From contig NZ_JAGGKI010000001.1 in NCBI RefSeq assembly GCF_017873605.1, positions 620,001 through 684,000 of the forward strand: a stretch of 64,000 bases of DNA, read 5' to 3'. The notes beneath the pieces are model-generated. The model saw only the letters and a program-made list of their open reading frames with translations, ran no database searches and was not told where the DNA came from. Made by a program: the position numbers and the translations under genes. Positions 8,655-16,485 of this stretch are shown piece after piece. This stretch comes from Paenibacillus lactis (GTDB taxonomy: Bacteria > Bacillota > Bacilli > Paenibacillales > Paenibacillaceae). Position 1 is the stretch's first letter, and each line of letters begins with the position of its first letter.

Positions 8655-9716
8655 TTAGTCCGTTCCTTTTTCAGATAACTGCTTTAGCTCAATTTTAATA
8701 GAATAGATCGTTCCTTTAGAGGTGAACAACGCAGTCACATCTGGAGAACCCTCTTTTGTGAACGTTAATGTATCAAACCGTGATTCAAGTTTGGATACGT
8801 TATAATCAGCCAAGTCCAAATTCATCCATGCTTTAGCCTGTTTCACTGCCTCCTCATGAATCTTGTCCAGCTCAATTGCTTTTGTTTTCTCAACTAAATC
8901 ATGATATTTATTTTTATCATCCAATTGATTAAGTTGATCCGACAGCGGAAAAGCTACAACCCTTGTGATCTGATTCGTATTTTTTTGTACATCAATGAGG
9001 ATAGAACCCTTGTGTGTACGATACATGAACTTATACACCGGATTTTGATCGGGTCTTAAGATCATTTGATTTACTGACCGTTCACTTTCTTTAAAATCCC
9101 CAACTTTATGAAAAGCTTGGTCCGCTGCATCCTTTGTTGCATCTGGAACCTGCTCCTCTTCAATCGTTTGCTGCGCATAATACCATTTACCTTGGTCAAA
9201 TTCGATGGAATTATTGTCGTTTCGCGCCTCTATGTGAAATGTGTTCGGTTTATATTCGTACATAATCACATCATTAATTCCTTCTCCTTGAGGGAAAATC
9301 TCATCCCAAACCTTTTGCAGCTGGCTTTTAAACTCCTGGTCCTCAATGTCCTCAAAGGGAATTATCCCCGTATGAAATTTCTTATTCCCATCCAAATCTC
9401 GTGAATAAATGGTATCCACCTTCTCATTTGGACTACTTTTCATTTCTTTGGCAAACGGATTAATATATTCAAGCAAAGATAGCCGCTCTATGGCTTGAGC
9501 CATGACAGGAGTTAGAGACACACAAAAAGCAACCAATGCCGCTGCGATAACGCCCACTCTTCTTGTGAGGAATGGCTTTTGTCTTGACACGCTTTTGGAT
9601 TCGAGCTTTTCTACAATCTGTTGACTCATGCTGTGCTCTGGCGTCTCCGTATCCCGAATCATTTGCTCCACCTGATGAATACTTACGATTTTAGATGGAT
9701 TAGGTGATCGACGCAT
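8655..9716 (-). CDS. Anti-sigma factor, membrane-anchored, with extracellular sensor-like domain
   Basis: This 353-residue protein has a short basic cytoplasmic N-terminus (1-50), one transmembrane helix (~53-73) and a ~280-residue outside domain. Its frame overlaps the end of the ECF sigma factor gene by 17 bases, the usual arrangement for a sigma/anti-sigma pair. The N-terminal part is too short to name a zinc-binding anti-sigma domain, as no HxxxCxxC is present. The outside domain repeats the design of the two secreted paralogues downstream, suggesting that all three bind the same kind of signal. Confidence 0.75.
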   Translation of the reverse strand: MRRSPNPSKIVSIHQVEQMIRDTETPEHSMSQQIVEKLESKSVSRQKPFLTRRVGVIAAALVAFCVSLTPVMAQAIERLSLLEYINPFAKEMKSSPNEKVDTIYSRDLDGNKKFHTGIIPFEDIEDQEFKSQLQKVWDEIFPQGEGINDVIMYEYKPNTFHIEARNDNNSIEFDQGKWYYAQQTIEEEQVPDATKDAADQAFHKVGDFKESERSVNQMILRPDQNPVYKFMYRTHKGSILIDVQKNTNQITRVVAFPLSDQLNQLDDKNKYHDLVEKTKAIELDKIHEEAVKQAKAWMNLDLADYNVSKLESRFDTLTFTKEGSPDVTALFTSKGTIYSIKIELKQLSEKGTD

Positions 9717-10278
9717 TCACTGTTCCTCCTTCATTAACTTCCTTCGTCTGCAGTTTTTTGCGAAGGCGTTCATACTTTTTGCGCACGGTTGCCGGTTTCA
9801 TATTCATGATTTCACTAATCTCATTGAAGTTATATCGATGAATCGCCCGGAGAACTAATATATGTCTCTCTTCGATCGTCAGTGAATTTAGAAAATCCTT
9901 CAGTGTCGTTTGACTGTCTATTTGCTGAGTCGGGGTCTCAGGCTGATCATATTTATAACGATCTATAAAACGAAGCCACCTTTTTTTGCTGCGGATTTGA
10001 TTCAGACTGTAATTGTAGGCAATTTTGTACAGCCATGCCGAGAAACTCATATTTGGACGATACTTATGTATCTGTTCATACACTTTAATAAATATTTCTT
10101 GTAGAGCGTCCTCGGCTTCTTCCTTGCTTTTGAGCATATGGTAACAATAGATATACATTGGTTTTTCAAAGTTTTTAATAATTGAAGCGAAAGCTTCCTT
10201 ATCACCAAGCTTAGTCCTTTCAACCAGCATCTCAATTTCTTCTGAGTTTGATTTATACTCTCTGTAATGACTATCCAA
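9700..10278 (-). CDS. ECF-type RNA polymerase sigma factor
   Basis: This 192-residue sigma-70 family protein contains region 2 (YIYCYHMLKSKEEAEDALQE, then FSAWLYKIAYN) and region 4 (EERHILVLRAIHRYNFNEIS followed by TVRKKYERLRKKL). It lacks regions 1 and 3, as expected for the ECF group. Translation starts with TTG at 10278, with GGAGGGGG about seven bases upstream. It is the first gene of the sigma / anti-sigma / secreted paralogue run, which it probably transcribes itself. I could not identify an unambiguous ECF promoter by eye. Confidence 0.92.
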   Translation of the reverse strand: MDSHYREYKSNSEEIEMLVERTKLGDKEAFASIIKNFEKPMYIYCYHMLKSKEEAEDALQEIFIKVYEQIHKYRPNMSFSAWLYKIAYNYSLNQIRSKKRWLRFIDRYKYDQPETPTQQIDSQTTLKDFLNSLTIEERHILVLRAIHRYNFNEISEIMNMKPATVRKKYERLRKKLQTKEVNEGGTVNASIT

Positions 10279-10420
10279 AAACTTACCCCCTCCTGCCTAC
10301 ATCCTTAAAACACCAATGCAGCTCATTTTGTGACAGCAGCATCAAAAATAATAACATCATCGACCTTGAAATGATGAAAAAGAAAATAATATTTACGGGT
10401 ATACAACACTGGAGATCTTT

Positions 10421-10472
10421 GGTTTCCCCTCACTTATGATACGGTTCACCGTATCGGGTCTATCGGCGAAAC
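10421..10472. repeat. SCC-like att site between cassettes C and D
   Basis: The plus strand contains CACTTATGATACGGTTC, matching the rlmH 3' end at all but one base. The inner palindrome is GATACGG TTCA CCGTATC. Flanks are GTTTCCCC on the left and CTATCGGCGAAAC on the right, so the outer arms also pair (GTTTC with GAAAC). This is the cleanest of the non-rlmH copies. Confidence 0.7.
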
Positions 10473-10496
10473 AATGGCGGCCATGCGGCCGCCATT
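10470..10496. repeat. Perfect GC-rich palindrome at the cassette C edge
   Basis: CAATGGCGGCC and its exact complement flank a four-base loop (ATGC), immediately inside the att-like site. It could be a terminator for the SDR gene, but the U run is weak. It could also be part of the recombination site. Confidence 0.5.
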
Positions 10497-10553
10497 GCTC
10501 ATCTTTTGCAACTTATCGTAGACCAATTTCTCATGGTCTTATTAAAGCTTACT

Positions 10554-11315
10554 TCAACAGATAGAGCAGCAGACAGATGCCTGCGTTTCCAGAACCGATG
10601 GCAAGCTCGGCAACCTCCTCGGGTTTGGCCGGCCGAGAGGAATACCGCCAAGCTCATCCATTAACTGCTGGCGGGCAGCCAGATAGTCCGTTCCTGCCTG
10701 TTCAGCCATTCTCTCGATTAACCGTTCCGCCGACTCCGTTTCGGTAAATCCCGGCGCCACTGCGTTGATTCTTATCCCCATAGGGCCGAATTGGGTCGCT
10801 ATGTTCTTGCTGTAGTTAACGAGCGCAGCTTTGGCTGCCGAATAAGGCATGGTCATGTTGCCTGGCAACTTACGCTGAATAGAAGATATATGGACAATCA
10901 CTCCGCTTTGCTGTCTAACCTTATAAGGCAGAAATCCACGGTCGAGACGGACAGATGAGAACAGGTTGACGTTAAACGTCGTCTGCCAATCCTCATCTGT
11001 TATAGCTAAAGCCCCTGCCGTGCTCGTTGAGGAACCTCCTGCATTGTTAATCAAAATATCCAGACCGCCGAACATTCGAATTGTTTCCTGAATCATGTGA
11101 TCCACACCTTCTTGGAGGCTGACATCGGCTTGAATGAACCCTACTCCCTCCGGTAATGCTTCGGGCAGAGATCTTGCCGCAGCTATCACTTCAGCTCCTC
11201 CTGCTTGCAGATGTTGGACGATCGCCTTACCGATTCCCCGGGTTCCGCCGGTCACCAGGGCTCGTTTGCCTGCAAATTCTTTGCTCATATCCAATAAGTA
11301 CGTGCTGTTTTCCAT
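10554..11315 (-). pseudogene. SDR family oxidoreductase with frameshifted C-terminus
   Basis: The first ~225 residues are a normal short-chain dehydrogenase: TGGTRGIG, NNAG, YSAAK and the APGFTETE loop. After IPLGRP the frame changes. The open frame gives PRRLPSLPSVLETQ, but the +1 frame reads AKPEEVAELAIG, which is what the family has there, and then runs to a TAA near 10548. The substrate-binding tail of the family is also missing. So there is one frameshift plus a truncation, or a sequencing error. The likely true start is MSKEFAGKRALV, nine codons into the frame (11288). Confidence 0.6.
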
Positions 11316-11369
11316 CGTTCTGCTGAATCCTCCTTAGTATGTTTTGAATACAAGGCTAGTTTAATCAAC

Positions 11370-11614
11370 AGAATTCCTCATCTTCTGATAGCTGGGATCA
11401 GCGGCGGCGGGAAATCCGTCATGATCAGGTCAATATTGACGTCGCTTGCCGGCGCCGGCGGCCAGGAACTATATCTCTGTGATCTGAAGGGCGGTGTCGA
11501 GCTCGGATTATTCAAAAGCTTGCAATGCGTCAAAGCGTTCGCCACCACACTGAGCGACGTCCTGGAGACGGCAACCGTCATCAAGCAGGAGATGATCCGG
11601 AGGTATTCCGTCAT
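11370..11614 (+). pseudogene. FtsK/SpoIIIE-type DNA translocase remnant
   Basis: A plus-strand frame without its own start reads PHLLIAGISGGGKSVMIRSI, then LYLCDLKGGVELGLF, then VIKQEMIRRYSVM. These match the Walker A segment, the following beta-strand with KGGVE, and the helix after it in FtsK/SpoIIIE ATPase domains, including the Tra/Orf21-type proteins of conjugative elements. Only ~80 residues remain. The frame then runs into the antisense of the HEPN-motif gene. It is a trace of a conjugative or chromosome-partition-type gene in this interval. Confidence 0.6.
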
Positions 11615-12157
11615 GTCCATGAAAATTGGCTTAAAACTTTCTACATCGAATGGTACTTGTTTAACCGTTTCAAATTCTGTGAATCGAATAATCCCATCGG
11701 AGTAAACAAAGTAGAATGATTCGTGATGCCCATTTTCATCGGTAAGAGCTATACTGTGCTTCTCTATTTTGTTATATCTTTTCTCAGTAAACCTCTCGTC
11801 AATGTGAGTTAGAAAGTTTCTTAAATCACGGAATTTATCAGCTGAATCCATAAGTTCCTTTAGGGGATTGAGTAATTCGGCCAGTCGATTTTCTTTTATA
11901 AGAGGGGTTATCAAATGGTATACGTCCCCAACCAACGATACACATGATCGAAAGACCACGTAGTCTTTGGGATTAAACGGTATGTCGATTATGAACGTTT
12001 TGCTTCGCTCACCTGTTTTACCACCTCCAGATATTCGGCCTGTCCCTTCTTGGATTTCCATATTAGGTAGTTCTTTAACCGTTAAATATAGAGCGTCTAA
12101 TGTCTTGAATAAGTGAGGAATTATCTGGGGGGAAGTGCTCACTAATATTCTGTACAT
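11600..12157 (-). CDS. Hypothetical protein with HEPN-like RNFLTH motif, C-terminus fused to unrelated DNA
   Basis: The frame from MYRILVSTSPQ (12157, GGTGGTG upstream) gives ~190 residues of mostly helical protein. The RNFLTH motif (R-x4-H) near residue 129, preceded by DKFRDL, is the hallmark of HEPN-type ribonuclease or abortive-infection domains. From about 11,610 leftward the open frame (to 11378) only reads the antisense of the FtsK remnant, so the last ~75 residues are not native. The gene is probably truncated there. Function is unknown, and the HEPN call is by motif only. Confidence 0.5.
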
Positions 12158-12355
12158 TTTCTGCACACCACCAAAATAACGGTCTATCAATTAAAGATCC
12201 GGCATCGGTTGTCAAAAAAATTCACCCTTTCAAAGATTAGGTTCTTTTCGTAAGTAATGTGTTCCTACGAGCTGCAACAAAAACCGTTTTAAGCACTGGC
12301 TGTCAGAAACAGTTTCCCCAACTAGAGTATCGCACGAAAAGCTGGTGCTTTATAT

Positions 12356-12394
12356 AAAAAGAACTAGCCCTTAGATCAGGGGCTAGTTCTTTTT
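12356..12394 (-). terminator. Strong rho-independent terminator
   Basis: AAAAAGAACTAGCCC pairs exactly with GGGCTAGTTCTTTTT around a short loop, immediately after the stop of the 86-residue secreted protein gene. U runs exist in both directions. Confidence 0.85.
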
Positions 12395-12395
12395 G

Positions 12396-12629
12396 TTAAA
12401 AGTCAGTATTTGGTTTTTCAAGATGTTCACCGGTTCTAGAATCAATAATGAATGGCGTATTTTCATAAACCTCTTTATAAATCCGTTTGGATTCTTCTCG
12501 AGTAGGAGCGACAAGTTTATCTGGATTGTTCTTAGAACCAATAGGGGCTGATGTAGCTGCGAATGCTGCGGTGCTCATAGCAACAACTGAAAATACTGCT
12601 ACTAGAGCAACGATTGTTTTCTTTTTCAT
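12396..12629 (-). CDS. Small secreted protein with KIY-EVY-TPFI motif
   Basis: From the ATG at 12629 (GGAGG nine bases upstream, which decides against the longer frame) this is a 77-residue precursor with a clear signal peptide (MKKKTIVALVAVFSVVAMST, cut near AFA-AT). The mature ~50 residues contain RIYKEVYENTPFI, nearly the same as KIYEEVYAETPFI in the next gene. No cysteines and no known domain. The shared motif shows that the two small proteins are relatives. The two genes lie in tandem on the same strand in cassette C. Confidence 0.7.
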   Translation of the reverse strand: MKKKTIVALVAVFSVVAMSTAAFAATSAPIGSKNNPDKLVAPTREESKRIYKEVYENTPFIIDSRTGEHLEKPNTDF

Positions 12630-12687
12630 GTTAGCCTTACCTCCTGATGTCATCAATTTGCCTTAGTGACATAATTTTCCTACGGAT

Positions 12688-13263
12688 TCAATACTGCTCC
12701 ACTGCCAGTAATGTCTCCGTTTCCTCTTGTTGGATCGCTCCAAGTTTTGTCATTTTAAAGCTTAACGTTGCACCTGGAGTAATACCGGTCCAGTCAGCGT
12801 GATTCCATCCAGTGTCTGGCCAGAATCTGTAAGTGCCTTTACTTACCCCGTTTTCATAAAGCGTGATGTCATACCATCGATCCTCATAAGGAGTTATTCT
12901 AGGCATATCTCTAGTTACCCACTCAAAGTTTACAGTAATACGGACTGTGGAGCTGTTCCCGTTTTTCATAGTTCTTGCTGAACTTAAAGTCGAGTCAAAG
13001 GTACCACTAAAATAATAAGGCAGTGGGGCATCTGCTTGGATACTGATACCACTATCTTCTGAGGTGGAACCTTTTCCTGGACTAGCATTTTTGATAAAAG
13101 GTGTCTCTGCATAAACTTCTTCATAAATTTTTTCAGCTTCCTCTACGGAAGCAGGTGTCGTAACTTCCACATCCCGTGAATCTTCAGCATCAGCAGCAAA
13201 GGCACTCGTCGAAAAGCCAACAATACCTACAAGAGTTAGAACACAGAGCAGAAATTTTTTCAT
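12688..13263 (-). CDS. Secreted protein with the same motif and a C-terminal beta domain
   Basis: I choose the start at MKKFLLCVLTLVG (13263); the 40 extra codons upstream are lysine/phenylalanine-rich and unlike coding sequence. The precursor is 191 residues with a signal peptide ending AFA-AD. Next comes the segment EAEKIYEEVYAETPFI shared with the smaller neighbour, then ~110 residues rich in aromatic and polar residues (WYDITLYENG, TYRFWPDTGWNHADW) that look like a beta-sandwich. No catalytic motif is recognisable. A role as a secreted peptide-like or surface factor is only a guess. Confidence 0.7.
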   Translation of the reverse strand: MKKFLLCVLTLVGIVGFSTSAFAADAEDSRDVEVTTPASVEEAEKIYEEVYAETPFIKNASPGKGSTSEDSGISIQADAPLPYYFSGTFDSTLSSARTMKNGNSSTVRITVNFEWVTRDMPRITPYEDRWYDITLYENGVSKGTYRFWPDTGWNHADWTGITPGATLSFKMTKLGAIQQEETETLLAVEQY

Positions 13264-13383
13264 ATAACTCATCCCATATTTAGTATTATTTGCGCTCCTA
13301 ACAATATAAACGCCTAAAAAATAGAAAAAGTTATGAAAAAATTTATAAAAAAATTCTCTGAGAACCAGTTTTGCATCAGTCAA

Positions 13384-13776
13384 CTAAAATTCAGCTAGAA
13401 ATTCCGGGGAATTTATTTTCAGCTTGTGCAATTTCCAAAGTGCTACGATCCCATGGTACGTATGGGATTGAGTCAAATTGGTTTGTATCGGCAACCCCCA
13501 TATTATCGTACGGGGGTCTACTTGCCCTGTATGACTTGATTCATCCGGCAGGAACCGGGCTACGATGGCTCCGAATGCTTCATGAATTATTCTGGTTGGC
13601 AGCCTGTTATGATGATAACGACAATTTATATCGGGAGGCCCTCATGAGAACTGAACAACATCGTATCAAGAACCTGTAGACATAAAGGATCAGGTCAACA
13701 AGTACATCCAGGGGAAGAACGGGCTGATCGGCCTTGTCATTCCTCCATGTGACGAACCTGACAGCAGAGTGTCCAG
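13384..13776. other. Intergenic stretch, unassigned remnants
   Basis: There is an open plus-strand frame at 13371-13679, but it has no ribosome binding site and no recognisable domain. The composition suggests decayed coding DNA. I cannot assign it. Confidence 0.3.
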
Positions 13777-14705
13777 TTATCTAAAATATTTTTCAGCCAT
13801 TTTGGTCGTGCGACTTTTCATCTCCAGTCTGACAGACACCGATTCAATAACTTCCAGTAAATCTCCATATGAAAGAAGATACTGATATAGCCATTCTCCG
13901 GAAGGCATATCTGATGTGACCCGGAAAGACCCGTCTTCCTGTTTCGAAATGTTCTCTTCCTTAAACTCATCCACGATGCGATAGGCTCCCGCCGGCTCTT
14001 TTAATACCAGAGGGATTCTAGGCGTTTCGTTAACCTTAACTTCTGGAGAAGTCCCGGCAGCCTCCATCCACTCCTGTTGAATCTCCAAGAGCTTACCCTC
14101 GTCTACGTCTAAAAGCTGTACATTCCACATCCTGGTAATCTTAAAGGTTCTTAAAGCCTTTTGTTCGAAACTATAGGCCTCAACGTACCAGGCTCTATCC
14201 TTAAAAAAAAAAGTTTCACCGGAGCGCCTCTCCGGCTTTTCTGTTCTCCGGCCGAGCTCAAGTAGGTAAACGAAATCACTTTATGCTCAAAAATGGCCTG
14301 TTTTAGCAGTGTATACGGCTCTTTTTGTTTTTGCCCGCTTCCCCAAGGGGAGAAATCGACTTCAATCCAGTTGGTGCTATTTTTCCTGAACAAGCTGCTC
14401 AGCTTCGAGAAAACCTCGTCGGAATCGGGAAATTGGGCTGCGGACAAGCTTTGCAGGGCAAAAAGTATCTCATCCTGCTCCTGGTCGGTAAGCAAAGATT
14501 TGTTCAGGACAAACCTGTCGGAAAGGGAAATCCCGCCTCCTTTTCCTTGGCTGGTGTAAATTGGAACTCCGGCCTGGCTTAAAGCCTCAACATCTCTATA
14601 TATCGTTCTGACAGACACCTCGAACCGCTCAGCCAACTCTGGGGCCGTAACAGTCCCCTTTTCCAATAAAATATAAACCAATTGAAATAATCTGCTGATC
14701 TGCAT
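13777..14705 (-). pseudogene. WYL-domain transcriptional regulator broken by a homopolymer frameshift
   Basis: Two frames together make one YafY/YobV-type regulator of ~310 residues. The first (14705-14151) has the helix-turn-helix ELAERFEVSVRTIYRDVEAL and SQGKGGGISL. The second resumes with RAWYVEAYSFEQKALRTFKI and carries the rest of the WYL and C-terminal domain (to 13777). The break is at a run of ten A at 14203-14212. Eight or eleven would restore the frame (KLFFKDRAWYVEAY). WYL proteins bind DNA and respond to nucleotides or other ligands. The perfect palindrome upstream is a probable operator. This is either a phase-variable or dead gene, or a read error in the homopolymer. Confidence 0.75.
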
Positions 14706-14736
14706 CCGCTCACCCCTAGTTATCGGTAAACAAATA

Positions 14737-14760
14737 AACTTGACAAACTAATGTCAAGTT
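14737..14760. promoter_or_regulatory. Palindromic operator upstream of the WYL regulator
   Basis: AACTTGACA and TGTCAAGTT form a perfect 9-base inverted repeat around a 6-base centre, 30 bases upstream of the regulator start. YafY-type regulators commonly sit next to TGACA-N-TGTCA sites, so autoregulation is likely. Confidence 0.6.
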
Positions 14761-14784
14761 AAGATTCACCGTATGAATCAAGTC

Positions 14785-14827
14785 TCTTATTTATGATGCG
14801 GTTCCTCGTAACCGATCTATCAGCGAA
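14785..14827. repeat. SCC-like att site between cassettes B and C (degenerate)
   Basis: TTATTTATGATGCGGTTCC differs from the rlmH end TACTTATGATACGGTTCC at a few positions. The right flank, CTATCAGCGAA, matches the flank of the 10.43-kb site (CTATCGGCGAA). The left GTTTCGCC arm is not preserved. It is the weakest of the five copies. Confidence 0.5.
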
Positions 14828-15067
14828 TGTCAAAGCTAAAAGTGACCGTAACGTTCTATCTATACACACAGGAATTTAAAAAACACCAGCTATATATATG
14901 AGACGGGACTGATCGTTTAGCAAGAAGACGAACAATATACGGCTGAAACTTTCCTTGCCTTTCTCCAGAAGATCCTCACGGCTTATCCGACAGGAAACAT
15001 TGCTCTTGTGTTAGATAACCCCCCGGATACATCATGCAAAACTGCTTCAGCCGTTTCGCCCTACTTA
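14798..15067. mobile_element. SCC-like mini-interval B
   Basis: Only ~270 bases separate two att-like sites. The content is an IS630-type transposase relic. It is best read as the remains of a cassette that lost its cargo. Confidence 0.4.
14921..15030 (+). pseudogene. IS630-family transposase fragment
   Basis: A start-less plus-strand frame reads QYTAETFLAFLQKILTAYP followed by GNIALVLDN. This matches the region before and at the second catalytic aspartate of IS630/DDE_3 transposases (FLxFL...YPxxxIxLVLDN). About 35 residues remain and no inverted repeats or other parts were found. Confidence 0.6.
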
Positions 15068-15101
15068 TGATAAGGTTCCTCTTATCAACTATAGAGCGAA
15101 A
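15053..15101. repeat. SCC-like att site between cassettes A and B
   Basis: GTTTCGCCCTACTTATGATA is identical over 20 bases to the rlmH 3' end and its downstream flank. One base then differs (A for C), followed by GGTTCC in both. The inner stem GATAAG/CTTATC and the outer arms GTTTCGCC / AGCGAAAT form inverted repeats. The 20-base identity is the strongest evidence for repeated site-specific insertion behind rlmH. Confidence 0.75.
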
Positions 15102-15160
15102 TTAAAGGGCACCCGATCGGGGTGTCTTCTGCTTCACTAAATCGGTGCCCACTTGCCTTT

Positions 15161-16225
15161 CTAATCCACTTTCCCAAAACTCCTTACATAATCTCTATGT
15201 TCCTCAATCATCTCACGAGTAATTCTAAATTTCCCTAAAAAATCACTCATTTTTAACATTTGCCTATTTGGATATGGTATTTCAAGCTCATGGACTTTCA
15301 TTGTTCCTTGCAAGATTTTCGTACACTCTGAAATTAAAACAGGGTGTGTAACCGTATCACCATTGTTAAAACGAATACCCTTAATACATTCCATTAATAA
15401 TCTTTTAAGTTCCGTATCTAACCCTAAAATATAAGCTATCGTGATAAAACATCTCTGGATACTCATTGCTTGACCTATAGCCAAAGGAAACTCAATTTTC
15501 AACAGATTTTCATACGCCTTCCCATAGTTAGCATTAGCGAGTTCCATGGCGGCTAAATAAAAATATGTTTGATTTCGTCTTTCTTTCATTACTTTTGTTT
15601 TTCCCGCTGCAAAAATCTGATTATATCCGTTAATCCTAGCAATTGTTTCATCAATTAGCCCATTTGTTCGAGCATCTGCTCCTATCTCGAATACTTTCTC
15701 CATAAGTAAATTTATAAGGGCATTAATTGGTTGTTCCATTTTCGGATCACTGTCTATACGTCTAGCTAGAAGTTGATACTTCTCACTGTCAAACATAGGA
15801 GATTGAAGAAAACCCACTCTCTCAGTATTATTTATCACACCAGAGAAAGCGGTATTGTCCATTTCAGCAGCTCTTAATAACTCATTAAGCTTTGGTCCAT
15901 CAATTAACTCGAGATTCTTACCCCTGCTAAACTCCTCAGCTTGCCGCGAAAATGAACTTGTGGTTACTAAAATTCCTTTTAAAGCATTTTTTGAAGTGAC
16001 CGTTCCATATAGATCTCTTAATTCAGGCTCACCAACCTTGGCCTTCCATCGCTTACACTGAATCAGATAAAGGCCATTAAATAATAATCCTTCATAGTTT
16101 GCTACAATGTCGACTCCACCATCACCGCTTGCCTTAGTAATTTGCGCCCTAAAGCCAAGCTTAACAAACAAATTATATACTAACCTCTCAAATTCCACCC
16201 CATCCATACTTTCGAAATTGATCAC
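15161..16225 (-). CDS. Mrr-like restriction endonuclease with C-terminal helical domain
   Basis: I place the start at GTG 16225, because the longer frame's ATG (16240) contains the GGAGG that should serve as its ribosome binding site. The ~354-residue protein starts with an Mrr/REase_Mrr_cat domain (residues 1-125): EFERLVYNLFVKLGF, DGGVDIV and the catalytic QCKRW make the D-(E/Q)xK nuclease site. LVTTSSFSRQAEEFSRG is typical of the family. The remaining ~220 residues are helical, of unknown fold, and possibly tetratricopeptide-like. In this cassette it probably degrades foreign or modified DNA. It lies 260 bases after the SIR2 gene on the same strand. Confidence 0.85.
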   Translation of the reverse strand: MINFESMDGVEFERLVYNLFVKLGFRAQITKASGDGGVDIVANYEGLLFNGLYLIQCKRWKAKVGEPELRDLYGTVTSKNALKGILVTTSSFSRQAEEFSRGKNLELIDGPKLNELLRAAEMDNTAFSGVINNTERVGFLQSPMFDSEKYQLLARRIDSDPKMEQPINALINLLMEKVFEIGADARTNGLIDETIARINGYNQIFAAGKTKVMKERRNQTYFYLAAMELANANYGKAYENLLKIEFPLAIGQAMSIQRCFITIAYILGLDTELKRLLMECIKGIRFNNGDTVTHPVLISECTKILQGTMKVHELEIPYPNRQMLKMSDFLGKFRITREMIEEHRDYVRSFGKVD

Positions 16226-16485
16226 GATGTCACCCTCCATATGATGTTTAGAGACGATACTTCAGACAAGACTTTTCCCCATTTATTTTGAAATCCCCTT
16301 CTATTAAAGGGTAGATGTGTACTTCTAGACGATGAAAACGTTCAGACATACCTAGTAGAGGCAGAAATACTGCCTTCTCCCTACTTACCCCAATAATTGT
16401 TTGGCAAGGAATAATTAATGTAAAATTTTTTCCACCCTGACTCTAGGCTCTGGAAATGGGGGGATTCACTTGGTTTGGTCTTAGC

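Larger units (their letters stand above)
1087..10436. mobile_element. SCC-like cassette D (sigma factor and envelope-stress cargo)
   Basis: This 9.3-kb interval lies between the rlmH-like sites at ~1.09 and ~10.43 kb. All seven main genes and both secreted paralogues are on the minus strand: ECF sigma factor, anti-sigma factor, two secreted paralogues, response regulator, serine hydrolase, ABC ATPase, ABC permease and histidine kinase. Read inward, the two ends start TATCATAAGTgAGG and TATCATAAGTaAGG. No recombinase is present, so movement would need enzymes supplied from elsewhere. The boundaries are inferred from the repeats only. Confidence 0.5.
10436..14795. mobile_element. SCC-like cassette C (degraded cargo)
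   Basis: This is the ~4.4-kb interval between the rlmH-like sites at 10.43 and 14.79 kb. Contents from rlmH-proximal to distal: WYL regulator with frameshift, unassignable remnants, two small secreted proteins, a HEPN-motif protein running into an antisense FtsK remnant, and an SDR with a damaged C-terminus. The number of broken genes suggests an old element under little selection. Confidence 0.45.

Noticed and set aside
13371..13679. 102-codon plus-strand frame in cassette C
   Set aside because: No start signals and no recognisable domain; treated as unassigned remnant.
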